This document shows positions 28,720-40,600 of a stretch of 64,000 nt of DNA, one piece after another (the first letter of the stretch is position 1; every line of letters begins with the position of its first letter). The stretch lies in assembly GCA_003260075.1 (NCBI GenBank), contig QLIY01000341.1:89525-153524 (forward strand), read 5' to 3'. Below the pieces are notes generated by a model. The model was not told the DNA's origin. It searched no databases and worked only from the letters and a program-made list of their open reading frames with translations. The position numbers and the translations under genes are program-made. This DNA comes from Phallusia mammillata (lineage: Eukaryota > Chordata > Ascidiacea > Phlebobranchia > Ascidiidae).

Positions 28720-29575
28720 TGACGATGCCTTAACAGGCGAAATTAATATTTCTGTTTCAAATAAAAGTTTACACTAATGCTGATCGTCTGCCTCTTTTTT
28801 TGAGTATATTTTGTACACTTCTAATAAGGATGTATTAAATTTCCAGTATCCTCTACCCCTGGGTATTTTATCAAGGTTGAGTGTAAGTTTAACAATACTG
28901 TGGTCCGATTGATTGCTTGGGTCAATTTGAATGTGGGTGGTCTTATTGTTTAGTAGTTCGTTTGCTACAAGCACAAAATCAAGCCTACTAGCCGTGTAGG
29001 GGTTTAGTTTTTTTGTGCGCGCGTGTAATGTTTTGGATGTTTGATACGAAATACGTCATATAATTTCCATTGCTTGTAGGATGGTAGATTTTGCGCGTTG
29101 GTTGTTGCGCATTGCTCTACCTCCTGTCTTGTCTAGCTCGTCATTGAGTACGCAAGTCACCAGCCAAAACCATATTTTCGGTTCCGCTTTTAGCGCTTTT
29201 ATCAGCTACAACCCGAAAGACGTTGTCGTCGAATTGCGATCTGTCCTGGTTAGGCCCGTAGAGATTGCACAGCGTTATGCGCTGGTCATTTATTTCCAGC
29301 TCAATGATTATATGACGCCCGTGGTTATCAACAGTCACGTCGTGTTTCAGGTAGGAAAGGTTTTTGGAAAACAAAACCGCCACTCCTTTACTTTTTGTTG
29401 TGCCATGCGAAACTACAATTTCCCCGCCCCATTCTAACTCCCATTGCTTGAGATTTGATGCAGATGAGTGCGTTTCTTGTAGACACATTATATCGAACTG
29501 TTATTGTCTCAAGCAATGGAAGACATTTCGCAACCCTGCTACGTTGTATGTTATTACGGTGAGAGGCATCATTTA
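28720..29575 (-). pseudogene. L1-like non-LTR retrotransposon fragment: APE endonuclease domain
   Basis: Minus-strand frames read, in order, MMPLTVITYNVAGLRN, MCLQETHS, the strand LCNLYGPN, then after a frameshift LNDELDKTGGRA and the C-terminal SRLDFVLVANELL and SDHSIVKLTL. These are the endonuclease/exonuclease/phosphatase motifs at the N-terminus of L1-type ORF2 (catalytic Glu of QETHS and the SDH triad visible). An in-frame stop lies between LRNVFHCLRQ and QFDIM, and the frame shifts near 29140, so it is dead. No reverse transcriptase follows. The 3' end joins a TTGAGTATATTTTG/GATCGTCTGCC repeat also present at 38217-38412. Confidence 0.75.
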
Positions 29576-29599
29576 AACAAGTTCTACACCAATGTCTAT

Positions 29600-30246
29600 A
29601 TTATATTCATATTTAAAGCCACATTCGTGTAATTAATATCTGGCGACATCATGCGGTATGGAGTTAAATGAAATACCCAACGTTTGTTCGCACCAGAGCA
29701 GGAGAGCGTTGGTGGGTTTGGAAAAGTTACGTTGAAATGTCTGGGTCGTGGTTTCAACAAGCAAATGTAATAGGAAAGGGAATTAATTAGAAGTAATCCG
29801 CAACAGATGATATTGTTGGACGCATAAATGGAAAGTGTTATGCTCTGAGTCAAGGAGAGAAGTGAATGTCTAAACAAGGTAGTTAACGATGTCTGCCTTA
29901 TTTACGTATCTGGTGTTGTTTCCATAATATCTGTCGTTTTAATGTAGTTTTTACAGACAAATTGGTGCACGTTATAAATGCATGACTTAATCGGGATTTT
30001 TTTACATCGTAAAATGTTTCAGGTTTTAATTGTAGAGCACTTTTTTATTTGGTAACCCGCTAAATGATTCTACAGCTCGTAGATGATAATCGAGCCATCT
30101 TAATCACTGAACACCAAACCCACACGAGACATGAAAACGATACAAGCCACTATCCGGGATCTATTGCGGTGGGATTCGAATCCACGACGGGTCGCAGCCG
30201 GAACAAAGCTGGCAGGTCGAGCATGTTGCTTGTCGTGGGTTTGAAT

Positions 30247-30278
<32 letters not shown>

Positions 30279-30660
30279 CTTGTCGTGGGTTTGAATCCCA
30301 ACACGGGCTAAGTGTTTCGTTTTAAATGTTTTTCGTCCTGCAAGTATCTTCCGACTGATTTGTTGTCATACAAAATTATACAGTTACTCCTTCTATTATT
30401 ACAGAATAACCAACAGAATTTCGAGGCAGCTTGCAATATATTTCAACATATTCCAGGAAAAACACGTTTGTAACTGCATTCTTGGCGTAAGTATAAAAGT
30501 TGAAAGTGAAAGTTGTAGTTTGTTGACCATGATAGGCAAGCAGCAGATTTGATGAAAAAATTGCACAAACGCCCAACTACAAACAAATAAATATCATAAT
30601 TCAGCAAAACTTAACCAAAAACAAACATTTTTGCACCAATAATATTTCTTGCACATTGTG
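29600..30660. other. Intergenic with tRNA-like T-arm and G run
   Basis: At 30164-30185 the string GCGGTGGGATTCGAATCCAC resembles the SINE T-arm seen at 9302 and 17391. A G run occupies about 30248-30278, with CTTGTCGTGGGTTTGAATC on both sides, another local duplicate. No gene recognised. Confidence 0.5.
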
Positions 30661-30668
30661 TAGACCGC

Positions 30669-33600
30669 TTAGTCATCCTTGCTTGGCTTTTCTTCGATTG
30701 TTGCAGGTTCTAGAACACATCCATTGTTTCTCCACAATCCAATCAGTAGTAATGCATGTGAAGCATGAAGTGCAAGTGAGCTTATGTTGGTTGAAGGATA
30801 AGTGTTCCAACAAAGCTCGATTACCCCAAAGATGAGCAATCTGAAACATATAATTATAATCTGGTTAGCATCTGTAAACTGGTATTTATACTGCAATCTC
30901 CCTTTAGTGGGCATGTCAACCAGTAAAAGTGTCATAATAATAACTTGTTAGTAACTATGCAATCAATACTGGAATCTCCCCTTAGTTGTGACAATGACAT
31001 TTGTGTAAAAATCACAGTACAGCATACAGGAATGGCTAAATTTATGTTGTGGGTTTAAATCCTATTCCCAAATTTTTCTTGCTGCTTGGGAAGACCTCTT
31101 ACAAGCCTCGCATAACATGGACGGTTTTATCAGTTTTTCTATGTAAAGCTTGTTATAAAACAAACTTGAAATTCAATTCTGATAAACGAAATCTTTAAGG
31201 TACAGTTTTGTAATGAATTTCTTTTTGCTTTTTTACTAACTAACTTTTAGTCAGTTAGACGAGTATGGCTCTTCCAGTTTTTTTGGTAAATATGGGATGT
31301 TGAAAAGTCGATTATTTACAAAAACCTGCTTGAAGAGCAATAATCGTTTATTCTTTGTCTGGCAGCAACAGCTGATTTTTTGCAGTCAGTTGATTTGCAT
31401 TTCCATTGATAACCGGTTAGTTCTATAAGTTTGTCCTTAAATCAGAAGCAACTCACCGGACGGGGGTTGAATACTTGGTTGACCACAGTAGATGCGGAAT
31501 TGTGTGATAATACCAGATGTAAAACTGATAGTGGAGCGACCGGCTGAAGCACATCCCAATAAAGTTGCTTGTAAATAAAACTGTTACCAGCTGTAAACAA
31601 TCATGCTAAGGAAATATTCAAGTGTGGATTTAGCATGATGTATTCTATGTAATTGTTTATGTGTAATAATTAGGCTGTGTTAGCTTTTGGTTTAGCAGCA
31701 ATTTGTATTAAATTTCTAAGTAGAAACTATTATAAGCTATGGGTTTAGTTTGTTTGGGCACTTTTCAAGTAAACCTAGCAGGTTTATTAAATCATCATTA
31801 TTTAGTTTATAAACAGATTATCAAAAAGGATATGATCTGGTTGAATTGACAGAACTCCGCAATTCCATCTTGTCTTCATATTGATCAGTTGAAACAAACT
31901 GGAAATATTTCTGCAGCAAAGTGCGGGTTATTTAAACTGTGCGACAGATGGTTATTTTGAAACAATATACACAGATTTGTTCATACGTTTAATGATTAAA
32001 ATAACGGTCTAAATTGATGTAAAAAGCGACATGCTTTGTATTTCAAACGTTTCGGCAAATGCATATTATACTACATCTTAAGACATTGTTCAAAACCCAG
32101 ATGGCCAATTTTATGTGGTTCAGAACCCTATGTACAGATCTGTTCATAAATTTAATGGTGAAAATAACAGCCCAAACAGATCTAAAAGAGTAAATAGTCA
32201 TGCTTTTAATGATGCAACTCACCTTCTCCAGCGGATGGCAGCAAAAAGTATCAAAACAGTTAAATGTGCGGCGAGCAGTAAAGCATGAAACCGGCGATCA
32301 GCAAACATTTCAACCGACAAAAATCTCCAGTTCACCGTCCATTTGTGAAAAAATTGACGACCAAGGTCAAATGATCGGATCAAATAACCTTGAGGATTTG
32401 TGGCAAGGAATGGAATCGCAAGAGCAACCTAAACAGTCGATGGTGAGATATATGTTTGTGTATGTGCAGTGGTGGGATTCAATTGTTTGGTTAGCTGGTT
32501 CTATCACAAAAGTCATACTTTTCAGCCGGTTCTGTTACAAAAAGTCCCATTTGTCAGCCGATTCTGTTACAAAAATCCATTGACAGTAACCAGTAATGCT
32601 AACCAGTCGGTTTTGTTACAAAAAGTCCATTGACAGTAACCAGTAATGCTAACCGGTTCACTGATCTCCAAATTTCGTGAGACGGTGCGAACCGACTGAA
32701 TCCCACCACTGCAGATATATGTGTGTATGTGGCCTATTTGACCCAATTGTAACAGAGACGTGGTTGAAACCTGACACCACAGGCAGGGGTGACATTGTCA
32801 TGAATAGCTTTCCTTACCTGAAGCCCGACACAAATCAAAAGGTTCCTGAGTGTCTGAAGAATTCCATTTTCCACGAGATAGACCACAAGCAATCCCGGTG
32901 CAAAAAGCAAAACGTTCATTTTTATTGAAACAGCAAAACTGAAGAAAAACGACCCAAGGTACCTGCAACAAATCGATACATTTACAAAATATTTTACCTT
33001 TAAAGTTTGAGGTCTTACCATTTTTTGTCGATGAAACAATTGAGTGAAATATAGAACACCAACATTGCCAGTGGGTCGTTGAACAATCGAAGGACAAACA
33101 AAGAATGAACTCGATACGAAGTTAAACTCATGAACACCAACACAAATGGTGGGCACTGAAACAATTAAAAATTTAGTTCAGCGGTTCCCAACTGGGGAGG
33201 AATTTTAAAACTTAAGGGGGGAATTTACTTAAATTTGTACATGTGGTTTGTAAATAGACACTTTAGGTTGATTAATTATCATGCACTGCATTGGTTTCCA
33301 ACCTCAGAAGGGATTTTGGACACTTAAGCTCTGAGAATATAACCTGTAAAGCTTGACAAAAGACCCAATTTTAAACGATGGTTGGATGTTTTAGCATCTA
33401 CTATGTAGTGTATAGGGGAGAAATTTGTTTTAAATGTGGTTTGTAAATAAACACCTAATCTCTGGGAATATAACCTGAAAAGTTGATTAATCTTTGTATG
33501 GTTTAGCATCTACTATGTAATCTATTGGATAGGAATAAATTGGTTTGAACTGTTAAGTGAGGAATTCGTCGAAAAAGGTTGGAACACAACTGCTTTAGTG

Positions 33601-34540
33601 ACTTGGAACATTTTGTAAGATTCTTTACCTTCATGGTCTTCTGGTAGATTCTGGCAACCAGCATGAAGTTGATGAGGTAAAGTACGAGGAAAATGTATTG
33701 AGCAAATCTGATGTTTTGCCCATGGCTTGTCAAGTAGAAAAGAAGTGAGTAGACATAAACAAAACCTGCAACAACAATTACAGTGTGAAATATTGTGCTG
33801 GGTTTAAGGGATTGTGGTTCTGAGGATAATTGCAGCAAGTTATTTCTCAATACATAAATCCTAAACTGTAGCCAAACTATTGTTTTAAAATAATTACTTA
33901 GTTACAAGCAAAAAACAGGTATTCCCCTGTATAACAGCAATTAGATTTATAGAAAGACAATCTCTAAAATATTACATATCAACTGACATCCACACACTTT
34001 GGAAAATGTATGCCTACATGGTTACCTCATGGTTAAAGATCAAAAGGGAGGCAAAGACTGCAATATAAAGAGCAAATTAAACATGCAGTAAATGCCACAT
34101 CACTAGCAGAGCTAAGTTATTTAACTACTAAGCGGTTGACACTTATTTGTATAAGCTAACCTGTTAGTAACATAATAATTGTGTATAATTTGTGGTTATA
34201 CCTGCAGGATATACAAGTGGTCCAGTGTCTCCCTTCAACTGTGTGTAGTCATAAGTTCCATTTAAAAATCCACCCACCTCTTGCATGTAAGCCTTCCAGT
34301 CAATCTCAGTGTCTGAAAACAATAAACAGAAATGTTTGTTTTGTTCGCAGAGGGTGTGTGTTTTATCTCAGTCTTACATTGGACTCGTGTTATAACAAAC
34401 AGGTTGATGACAATTTCAAAACTCCACAGCAGCAGAACGATGGTGGAAGTGTATTTCGGGTCAAACAAAACTTTCGGCCCTTCTGTCATAAACTTTTCAA
34501 TCACCAGATTTGAAATATGTGGTTTTCTGGCTGCAGGCAT
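30669..34540 (-). CDS. ALG3: ALG3, dolichyl-P-mannose alpha-1,3-mannosyltransferase
   Basis: Nine exons, all in phase: 34540-34378, 34312-34202, 33765-33629, 33155-33019, 32962-32818, 32428-32223, 31910-31834, 31592-31457, 30840-30669, giving about 427 residues (human about 438). ALG3 adds the first ER-lumenal mannose, alpha-1,3, to Man5GlcNAc2-PP-dolichol using Dol-P-Man. Recognisable blocks in order: [86 protein letters not shown], and [11 protein letters not shown]. It is a multi-pass membrane protein of the ER. The intron between 31834 and 31592 has AT-AC ends (see findings); the others are GT-AG. Introns hold a hAT-like element (33179-33592) and a CAGTGGTGGGATTC element (32467-32711). 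Confidence 0.95.
32467..32711. repeat. hAT-like element, CAGTGGTGGGATTC family
   Basis: Ends CAGTGGTGGGATTC and GAATCCCACCACTG with internal TTGACAGTAACCAGTAATGC units. Further copies lie at 54137-54300, about 54620-54806, 60095-60275 and 62757-62925. This one is in ALG3 intron 5 and is flanked by longer imperfect AGATATATGT..TGTATGTG repeats. Confidence 0.7.
33179..33592. repeat. hAT-like element, CAG(T/C)GGTTCCCAAC family
   Basis: Starts CAGCGGTTCCCAAC and ends GGTTGGAACACAACTG, with decayed flanking 8-mers (ATTTAGTT/CTTTAGTG). The inside is partly self-duplicated (TTTAGCATCTACTATGTA twice). It lies in ALG3 intron 3. Confidence 0.6.
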
Positions 34541-34770
34541 GATTGGTTATAAAAAATCCTACAAATTACTGAACCTAAAAATAAAATAGTGTGCTTTACA
34601 AGAGGGTATTTACAGACAAATAGGTTTTTGAGTAAAAAGTTGTGCACAGTGTAAAAACATCTAATGAACTCACAGCTATTAAGTAACACAGTAAATATGA
34701 ACACAAATATTTAGTCAGCATTAATACAAACTACAGTTAGATGGCAGTGATTACAGCAACCACATGCAGT

Positions 34771-36783
34771 TTAACGTCCGAGGTATCGCAAACGTCCTCT
34801 AACATCTTTTGCGTTGACCGCTTGATATTGTCGACCTGTGTTTGGCATCTGCGATGTTGAACTTGACCATCTGTTCGAGTTGATGAAAGCAAGTTCAAGT
34901 TTTCTAAAGATTCCACCTTGAACTTCTTTTACATCTTTTGCTTTGGTTTTGTCTTGTTTTTCAGTTTGTTTTTGTTTGTTTATATGAAATGACATGTTCC
35001 TGAGCCTCTTGTGGTCCTCCTCGCGTTGAGCATCTTGATTCCAGCGAATAGAACATGAACTATCCCATTTCTGTTTGCATGAATATTTTGCAAACATGGT
35101 TGGGTCGGCAGGAAGCTTTGCTTTTTCTTTTCCCTTTCTATTAAACCTCACGTCTGCAGGGGAAATAAGATTTGTGCTCGACATCGAACCACTCCACCCG
35201 GTGGGGAAATGCATCTGGGTGTCGGGAAAATAGCTTTTCCTCTCGATCACAACTTCCTCATCTCCGGTTGTTTCATCTTCACTTGCACTCGCTCGTCCAC
35301 CGCGTGTCATTTGCTTCTGTGTAACTGATGTTGATTTCAAGTAACCCATGGACTTCACGATGGGCACAGCCATCTTGGTGTGCTGCATGACTGGTGAAGT
35401 GCTTGTTTTCACGTTACAATGCTCCTCTTCCACTGCAAATATATTAAAAGGCCTCTGCACTTGATAATCCTGTTTAGTGGATTTAATGACATTTTTATGA
35501 ACCAAGAAGTCGTCGAGACACTTGTGGTCAGCGGAGTCTGGGGATGTGACAATGTGATCCCGGGCACTGCAGCCTTTGATTAATCCCGATGGGTCGAACC
35601 TGAAGGTTTCTTGCTCACAACATGGATAGCCTCCTAGTGGTGTGTCTGACGGTGAACCTGTCGATACCTGGTACTGAGCACGCTCCGTGTGATACTTGCA
35701 TTGGCCGAACTCGCAAAGTTGGAAAGTATTTCCACATCGTGAGCAAACAAGGTTGTTTACCAAACCCCACAGCCTCCAGTAAACCAAACTCCACCTGTGT
35801 AACTCTTCATAGAGCTGAACGATAAAGAAGTTAACATCCCAGCTACGATCTGGCAGATGTTTATGTTGAAGGTCACCTTTACGGCCGATGGTAGTCTGCT
35901 CACTCGAACACGGGATGCTACAACTTTGCTTTACCGTCATAACTCTATGACATATCGAGCATTTGAACAAGTAACATGCCTGGCCGAGCGAATCAGTGCA
36001 GTTTGGGTTCGGCTCAAACAGTTTTTCAATTTTCTTGCAATAAAGTTTACTTTTAAATTTGTCTTTTCTGTCTCGTACATCTTCTAATTCATTGTGTGTG
36101 AACCTTGCAGCGAGAAGTGAGGTCAGTTTTTCATTCACACAATTCATGTTACATGGAGCGGAAATCACTGAAGACATGTTTTTGTGGCAAAATGTGATGC
36201 AGTTTTCGACTAGAGTGTCCATCTTTAGAAAATCCGAGGAAATCAGGATAGAAATCACATTACTTGGGTCAAGTTGCGGCACTTTTGAGTCGTCGAGAAG
36301 TTCGGTTCCACGCTTTACATATCGCATCAACCAGTCAAATATATGAATGTCACAATGCACCGAAATATCCACTTCCTCTAATCTCTGAGATTCAACCGAT
36401 AAATAATCAGCAAAATACTTCATTTCTTGAATCAGTAAATCTCTCGGACATGTAAAATCCTGTTTAAGATTTTTTGCCTCGTCACAAACATGGATGACCA
36501 TATTAGGGCCCGAGGTTTGGTTTAAAACTTCCGTGTCGCGATCATCGGCAGACTGAGAATCAGATCCAGCCGGTTTTACATTGTATCCATATTCAGACAA
36601 CTCAGATAAGGTTTTCCCTTTCTCATTTACATCCTGTGCTGCATTTCCACCCTGTCTCTTTGCCAAAAGTGAGTAAATGTAGCCGTACATATTATTCCCG
36701 TTGCCGCCAGGTTTTAAATTCGTTGATATTCCAAGTTTCTGCAAAGAAGCTGTCATTTGATGTGTCTGTAATTTTGTCTCCAT
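34771..36783 (-). CDS. SANBR: SANBR (KIAA1841) homologue, BTB-domain protein
   Basis: One 670-residue frame. From residue about 92 it aligns in kind with vertebrate SANBR: GPNMVIHVCDEAKNLKQDF opens the BTB-like domain, followed by CPRDLLIQEMKYFADYL, VISILISSDFLKMDTLVENC, NVNFFIVQLYEELHRW, and near the end IRWNQDAQREEDHKRLRNM. Vertebrate SANBR is a SANT- and BTB-domain regulator of class-switch recombination acting in the nucleus. Here the N-terminal ~90 residues keep only a short match around MYGYIYSLLAK, and the SANT domain is not seen. There is a cysteine/histidine-rich middle (CSICHR, CSRCGNTFQLCEFGQCKYH), possibly metal-binding. The gene is head-to-head with PINK1, 847 bp between start codons. 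Confidence 0.9.
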   Translation of the reverse strand: METKLQTHQMTASLQKLGISTNLKPGGNGNNMYGYIYSLLAKRQGGNAAQDVNEKGKTLSELSEYGYNVKPAGSDSQSADDRDTEVLNQTSGPNMVIHVCDEAKNLKQDFTCPRDLLIQEMKYFADYLSVESQRLEEVDISVHCDIHIFDWLMRYVKRGTELLDDSKVPQLDPSNVISILISSDFLKMDTLVENCITFCHKNMSSVISAPCNMNCVNEKLTSLLAARFTHNELEDVRDRKDKFKSKLYCKKIEKLFEPNPNCTDSLGQACYLFKCSICHRVMTVKQSCSIPCSSEQTTIGRKGDLQHKHLPDRSWDVNFFIVQLYEELHRWSLVYWRLWGLVNNLVCSRCGNTFQLCEFGQCKYHTERAQYQVSTGSPSDTPLGGYPCCEQETFRFDPSGLIKGCSARDHIVTSPDSADHKCLDDFLVHKNVIKSTKQDYQVQRPFNIFAVEEEHCNVKTSTSPVMQHTKMAVPIVKSMGYLKSTSVTQKQMTRGGRASASEDETTGDEEVVIERKSYFPDTQMHFPTGWSGSMSSTNLISPADVRFNRKGKEKAKLPADPTMFAKYSCKQKWDSSCSIRWNQDAQREEDHKRLRNMSFHINKQKQTEKQDKTKAKDVKEVQGGIFRKLELAFINSNRWSSSTSQMPNTGRQYQAVNAKDVRGRLRYLGR

Positions 36784-37630
36784 TTTAAGTCTGTCTGGTT
36801 ATTCCCAAACTAGGTTAGACTGCTACAAACATGTAGATTCTGTTGAAGTTAATTTAACGTTAGAAAAACCACACACTTCAGCAAGACAATTGTCAAATTT
36901 AACAATCATAAAACTGACTGACAAACATTTATAAAGCAGCTACAACGCGACAGCTGGTACTAAATACGTGTGATAATTTGTTTAAGGTAAAATATTCAAC
37001 TGTGGTTAGCAATTTTTAAAGTGATAATTTGACAAATTTGTCACCTAGATTTTGTGTAAATTTAAACTGGACACACAAAGTGCGTATAGCAAGTCTAGGA
37101 CTGTTTAATTTACCGCCCTGCTATGGTTTTACACACTTTGTTTCATACTTTAACGACGCAGTACTTAATCATGATTCAGATATCCTTAAAATTCAAAATA
37201 CACGTAAATAAAATCAAAACTAAATAGTTTTTGCGACGCGTAACTAATGACAAATATCAAACTGCAACAAACCGTGACAGTGTATCAGACCGTGACCAAC
37301 CGCAATCTATTTGTTTTGATAAAAAAACTTTCTTTTCGACATAAACTGTACAATTAAACCTAATTACATTTTTTCGATTTTAAAAATCAAAATAAAACTT
37401 AGTATACTGATTTGTGGCATTTTCCCCGTATTTTATTCTGCAGCTGTTGTTTTGATCACGTGACATAGTTGCGTCATGTTGTTTTGAGAAGTGAAAAGTT
37501 AGTTTCTTAACTTTAAATTTTATTCTATCCTTATTTGTAGGCCCTCGGCCAAGTATTCAAACAGTTGTTTAAAGTTTAAACTAGTTGCTGCCCTACACTA
37601 TCCAGGTGAAAACCTGTTGTGTGGGGCAGA
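36784..37630. promoter_or_regulatory. Shared divergent intergenic region between SANBR and PINK1
   Basis: 847 bp between the two opposed start codons. A CACGTGACATAGTTGCGTCA stretch at 37457-37476 contains an E-box (CACGTG) beside a CRE/AP-1-like TGCGTCA. A bidirectional promoter is inferred from spacing. An upstream SANBR exon could still hide here, but I found no SANT-like coding sequence on the minus strand. Confidence 0.4.
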
Positions 37631-40600
37631 ATGGTTAAACATTATTTCATGCATCGAACTGTCGAAACATTCGGAACATGGGGATATCAACAGATCACAA
37701 ATAAGTGCAAAAATGTTTTTAAAACTATCGAGAATGTTGTCACAAAAGGTTTGTATTAAACATTTACTGTTATTTGCATCTTTTGCAAGCATTTAAATGC
37801 TTATTTTTATCCATAGTTACAACAAAACACAATGTTAGTTTGGCGGAGTCGTTGACACAAAGTGTTTCAAAATCTGAATTCCCGATCAAAAGTGTGAAGA
37901 GTTGGTGGAAGCCTTCCCTTGAAAGTTACAACAAAACCCTGAAAGGTTTGAACTTGTTACAAAAATTATTGATTTTGTATGCACAACAGAAAAGTGGATG
38001 CTACTAAATACTGCATGTTACCACATAGTGTGTGGAATGTGAGAATAAAAGCCCCAACAAGGGTAAATGAGATCAGATTCTAGTACTATTTCAATTACAA
38101 ACCCTAATCAAATAGCTGTAGCTGTCAGTGCTTTTAAAAGTCCGCAAAATTATAATTAGTGCGATGTATACATTTAAGTCCATTAAAACTGCTTACCATG
38201 TAATAACATACAAATTATACTCAAAAAGAGTGGCAGACGATCAGCGTCAGTGTAAAGTTTGTTTTGAAAAAGAAATATTAATTTCGCCTATTAAGGCAAA
38301 TCAAATTGACCAATTTGAATAAGACAGAAGCTGATTATGCTTTACTAGGCAAAATTAATATTTCTTTTTCAAATAAAACCTTACACTGACGCTGATCGTC
38401 TGCCGCTCTTTTTGAGTATATTTGACAAGTAAGGACAGATCTTTCGGTCACCACCCTGTTACAGAGGCTGATTCTTGTAGTCTGTTATGACATTACACTT
38501 ACCATGTAATAACATGTTGTAACATGCAGTATTTAGTACCACTGCTGAAAAGTGAAATAAAAACTAAACGATTGCAAATAGGTTATTGTAGTAATTATCA
38601 CATAAATGTTGCAGGAAATGCAAAAAGAGCTCAACAGGTGTTAAGAAGCAATGATGTAGGACTGCACAGTTTATTCAGCAAAGACTTTTTGTGGAGACGG
38701 GCAAGGAAAGGACATCTGATCGCATTTGCTGGATTGTTTCTTTACCAGGAAGACATACAACGTCAGAAAATGGAAGCTAAAGCTGAATATCATATTTATG
38801 ATAGAATCTGTTCCAATATGAAGGTTTGCTTTGTTTCACATTCGAAACAGACAATTATTTGTCTTTTTATATTTTACATTTCTCATTTACGTTGATTTAA
38901 GCTTACTGCCAATTTTGATTTTACCATAGTAGATCCATTGAGACCCCATTTAAAGTGAAGTATACATATTAAATGCAAGCTTATTAGCTTTTGCTATGTC
39001 TTTTTACTGAGTCATTGTTATAACAAAATGTTTGACATAAATGTCAAAAGTGTTTGACTTAAATGTACAAATGTTTATCTTTTTTACATTAGTGATTTTA
39101 TGTAGGTCAACTGCCTATTTTATTTCACCATAGCAGATTCTATGCCAAACATTGGACATTGCAAAGCATATTAAATGAAAGCTAACTTACTGCTGATGTA
39201 TCACTTTGCTGAGTCATTGTTATGGCAAATTTGTTTGTTTGCAGAATTTCTTTCCTGCTGAAGACAACTCAGCACAAATTCTTCCTGACGATCGTGGAAA
39301 TAGTTTGTCGGATTATAAACTGACTTTGCCTGTGTCTGTTGATGTGAGTGGAACCGTATTCGATGCCACATTGGCTCCTGAGGTGGGTTTGCATGAAGAT
39401 GTAACAATATAAATCAACACAAACTGACAGAGAACTTCTATTTGTCAAACAATATTAGGGCTGTGTAATTGGGTAATATGTGTGGAAATGTTAAAGGGCT
39501 GTGTAATTGGGTAATATGTGTGGAAATGTTATCTATGACTTAAAAACTTTCTTTGGTGACCTGTAATAACATCTTGCTAAAATAACAGTAACAAATTAAA
39601 TTATTTCGCCATGTTTTATGTCTGGCTTCACCATAATACTGCTGTACAAAATTTATTAAAACAATAATTACACCCAAACCAATTTCAACCGTAGGCTTGC
39701 ATGATTGGCTAAGCAACTAAATTCTCTACATTTACATGAAAATAAAAACTATACAAATGCAATATTTCTCAACTATGGTAAAAATATGATACAGTGAGGC
39801 TTTCAATTCCTAGTTTGTTTAGGCCTAAACAAATATGATATTCAGCTAGTGGTTAAGCCCTGTTAAATTATCTGATAAAGTTTCAATATATGTTTTTTTC
39901 AGGCCGATGAAAAATCGTTGTGGGATTTTTGTGAAAGTTCATTGGAAGAAGAGAAAGTTTTTCCATCTCAAGGTTTCCTAAATGTTTTACATAGTTTTCG
40001 TGCAGCTTCCTAAAAAAACGTTTAATTGCAGAGTTTTCCATCAAAGCAATGCACCCGGTGCCCAGGGTTGTGTCCCAACCACTGATATTGAAACATCATG
40101 GAGTTGAGCTTTCGTGTTGTGGATATGGGCAATACACTTTCCACAATGGGTATGTTCTCATATACATATTTGTTTTGTGTATAAATGTTTAAGGGTGCAT
40201 GTAAAATATACAGGATCGCTTGGATCATGTGAATTGCTTGGTGCATTATTACCATTGTTTAGCGCACCGTTATAACACTTGGTGCACCTTAAAATCGCTT
40301 AGTGCAGGGGTGTCCAAAGTGCGGCCCGCGGGCCAAATGTGGCCCCCAGAGACATTTCACGTGGCCCGCAGCTGTTTTTCAAAATGTTTCGCAAAAACGT
40401 TTTTGAGTTTTTGCGACTTGCGACGTCACACAAAAGCCTTCCATGGAATTTTATTTACCGGTAAAAGCAAAGTGTACAGCGTGCTGACGCAACAAAATCC
40501 CACAATTTCCTTAAATCCCGTATATTTTTGCCCAATTTTCAAAAAACGTTGGCCCGCGGGCGTCTTCATCTGGCAAAAATTGGCCCCCACTAAAAAAAGT

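Noticed and set aside
32200-32583. 127-residue + strand frame
   Set aside because: It is the antisense of ALG3 exon 32428-32223, whose minus-strand reading matches the conserved [11 protein letters not shown] block, plus a repeat.
38128-38322. 64-residue frame in PINK1 intron 2
   Set aside because: It lies entirely within a foldback element and is not flanked by usable splice sites in phase.
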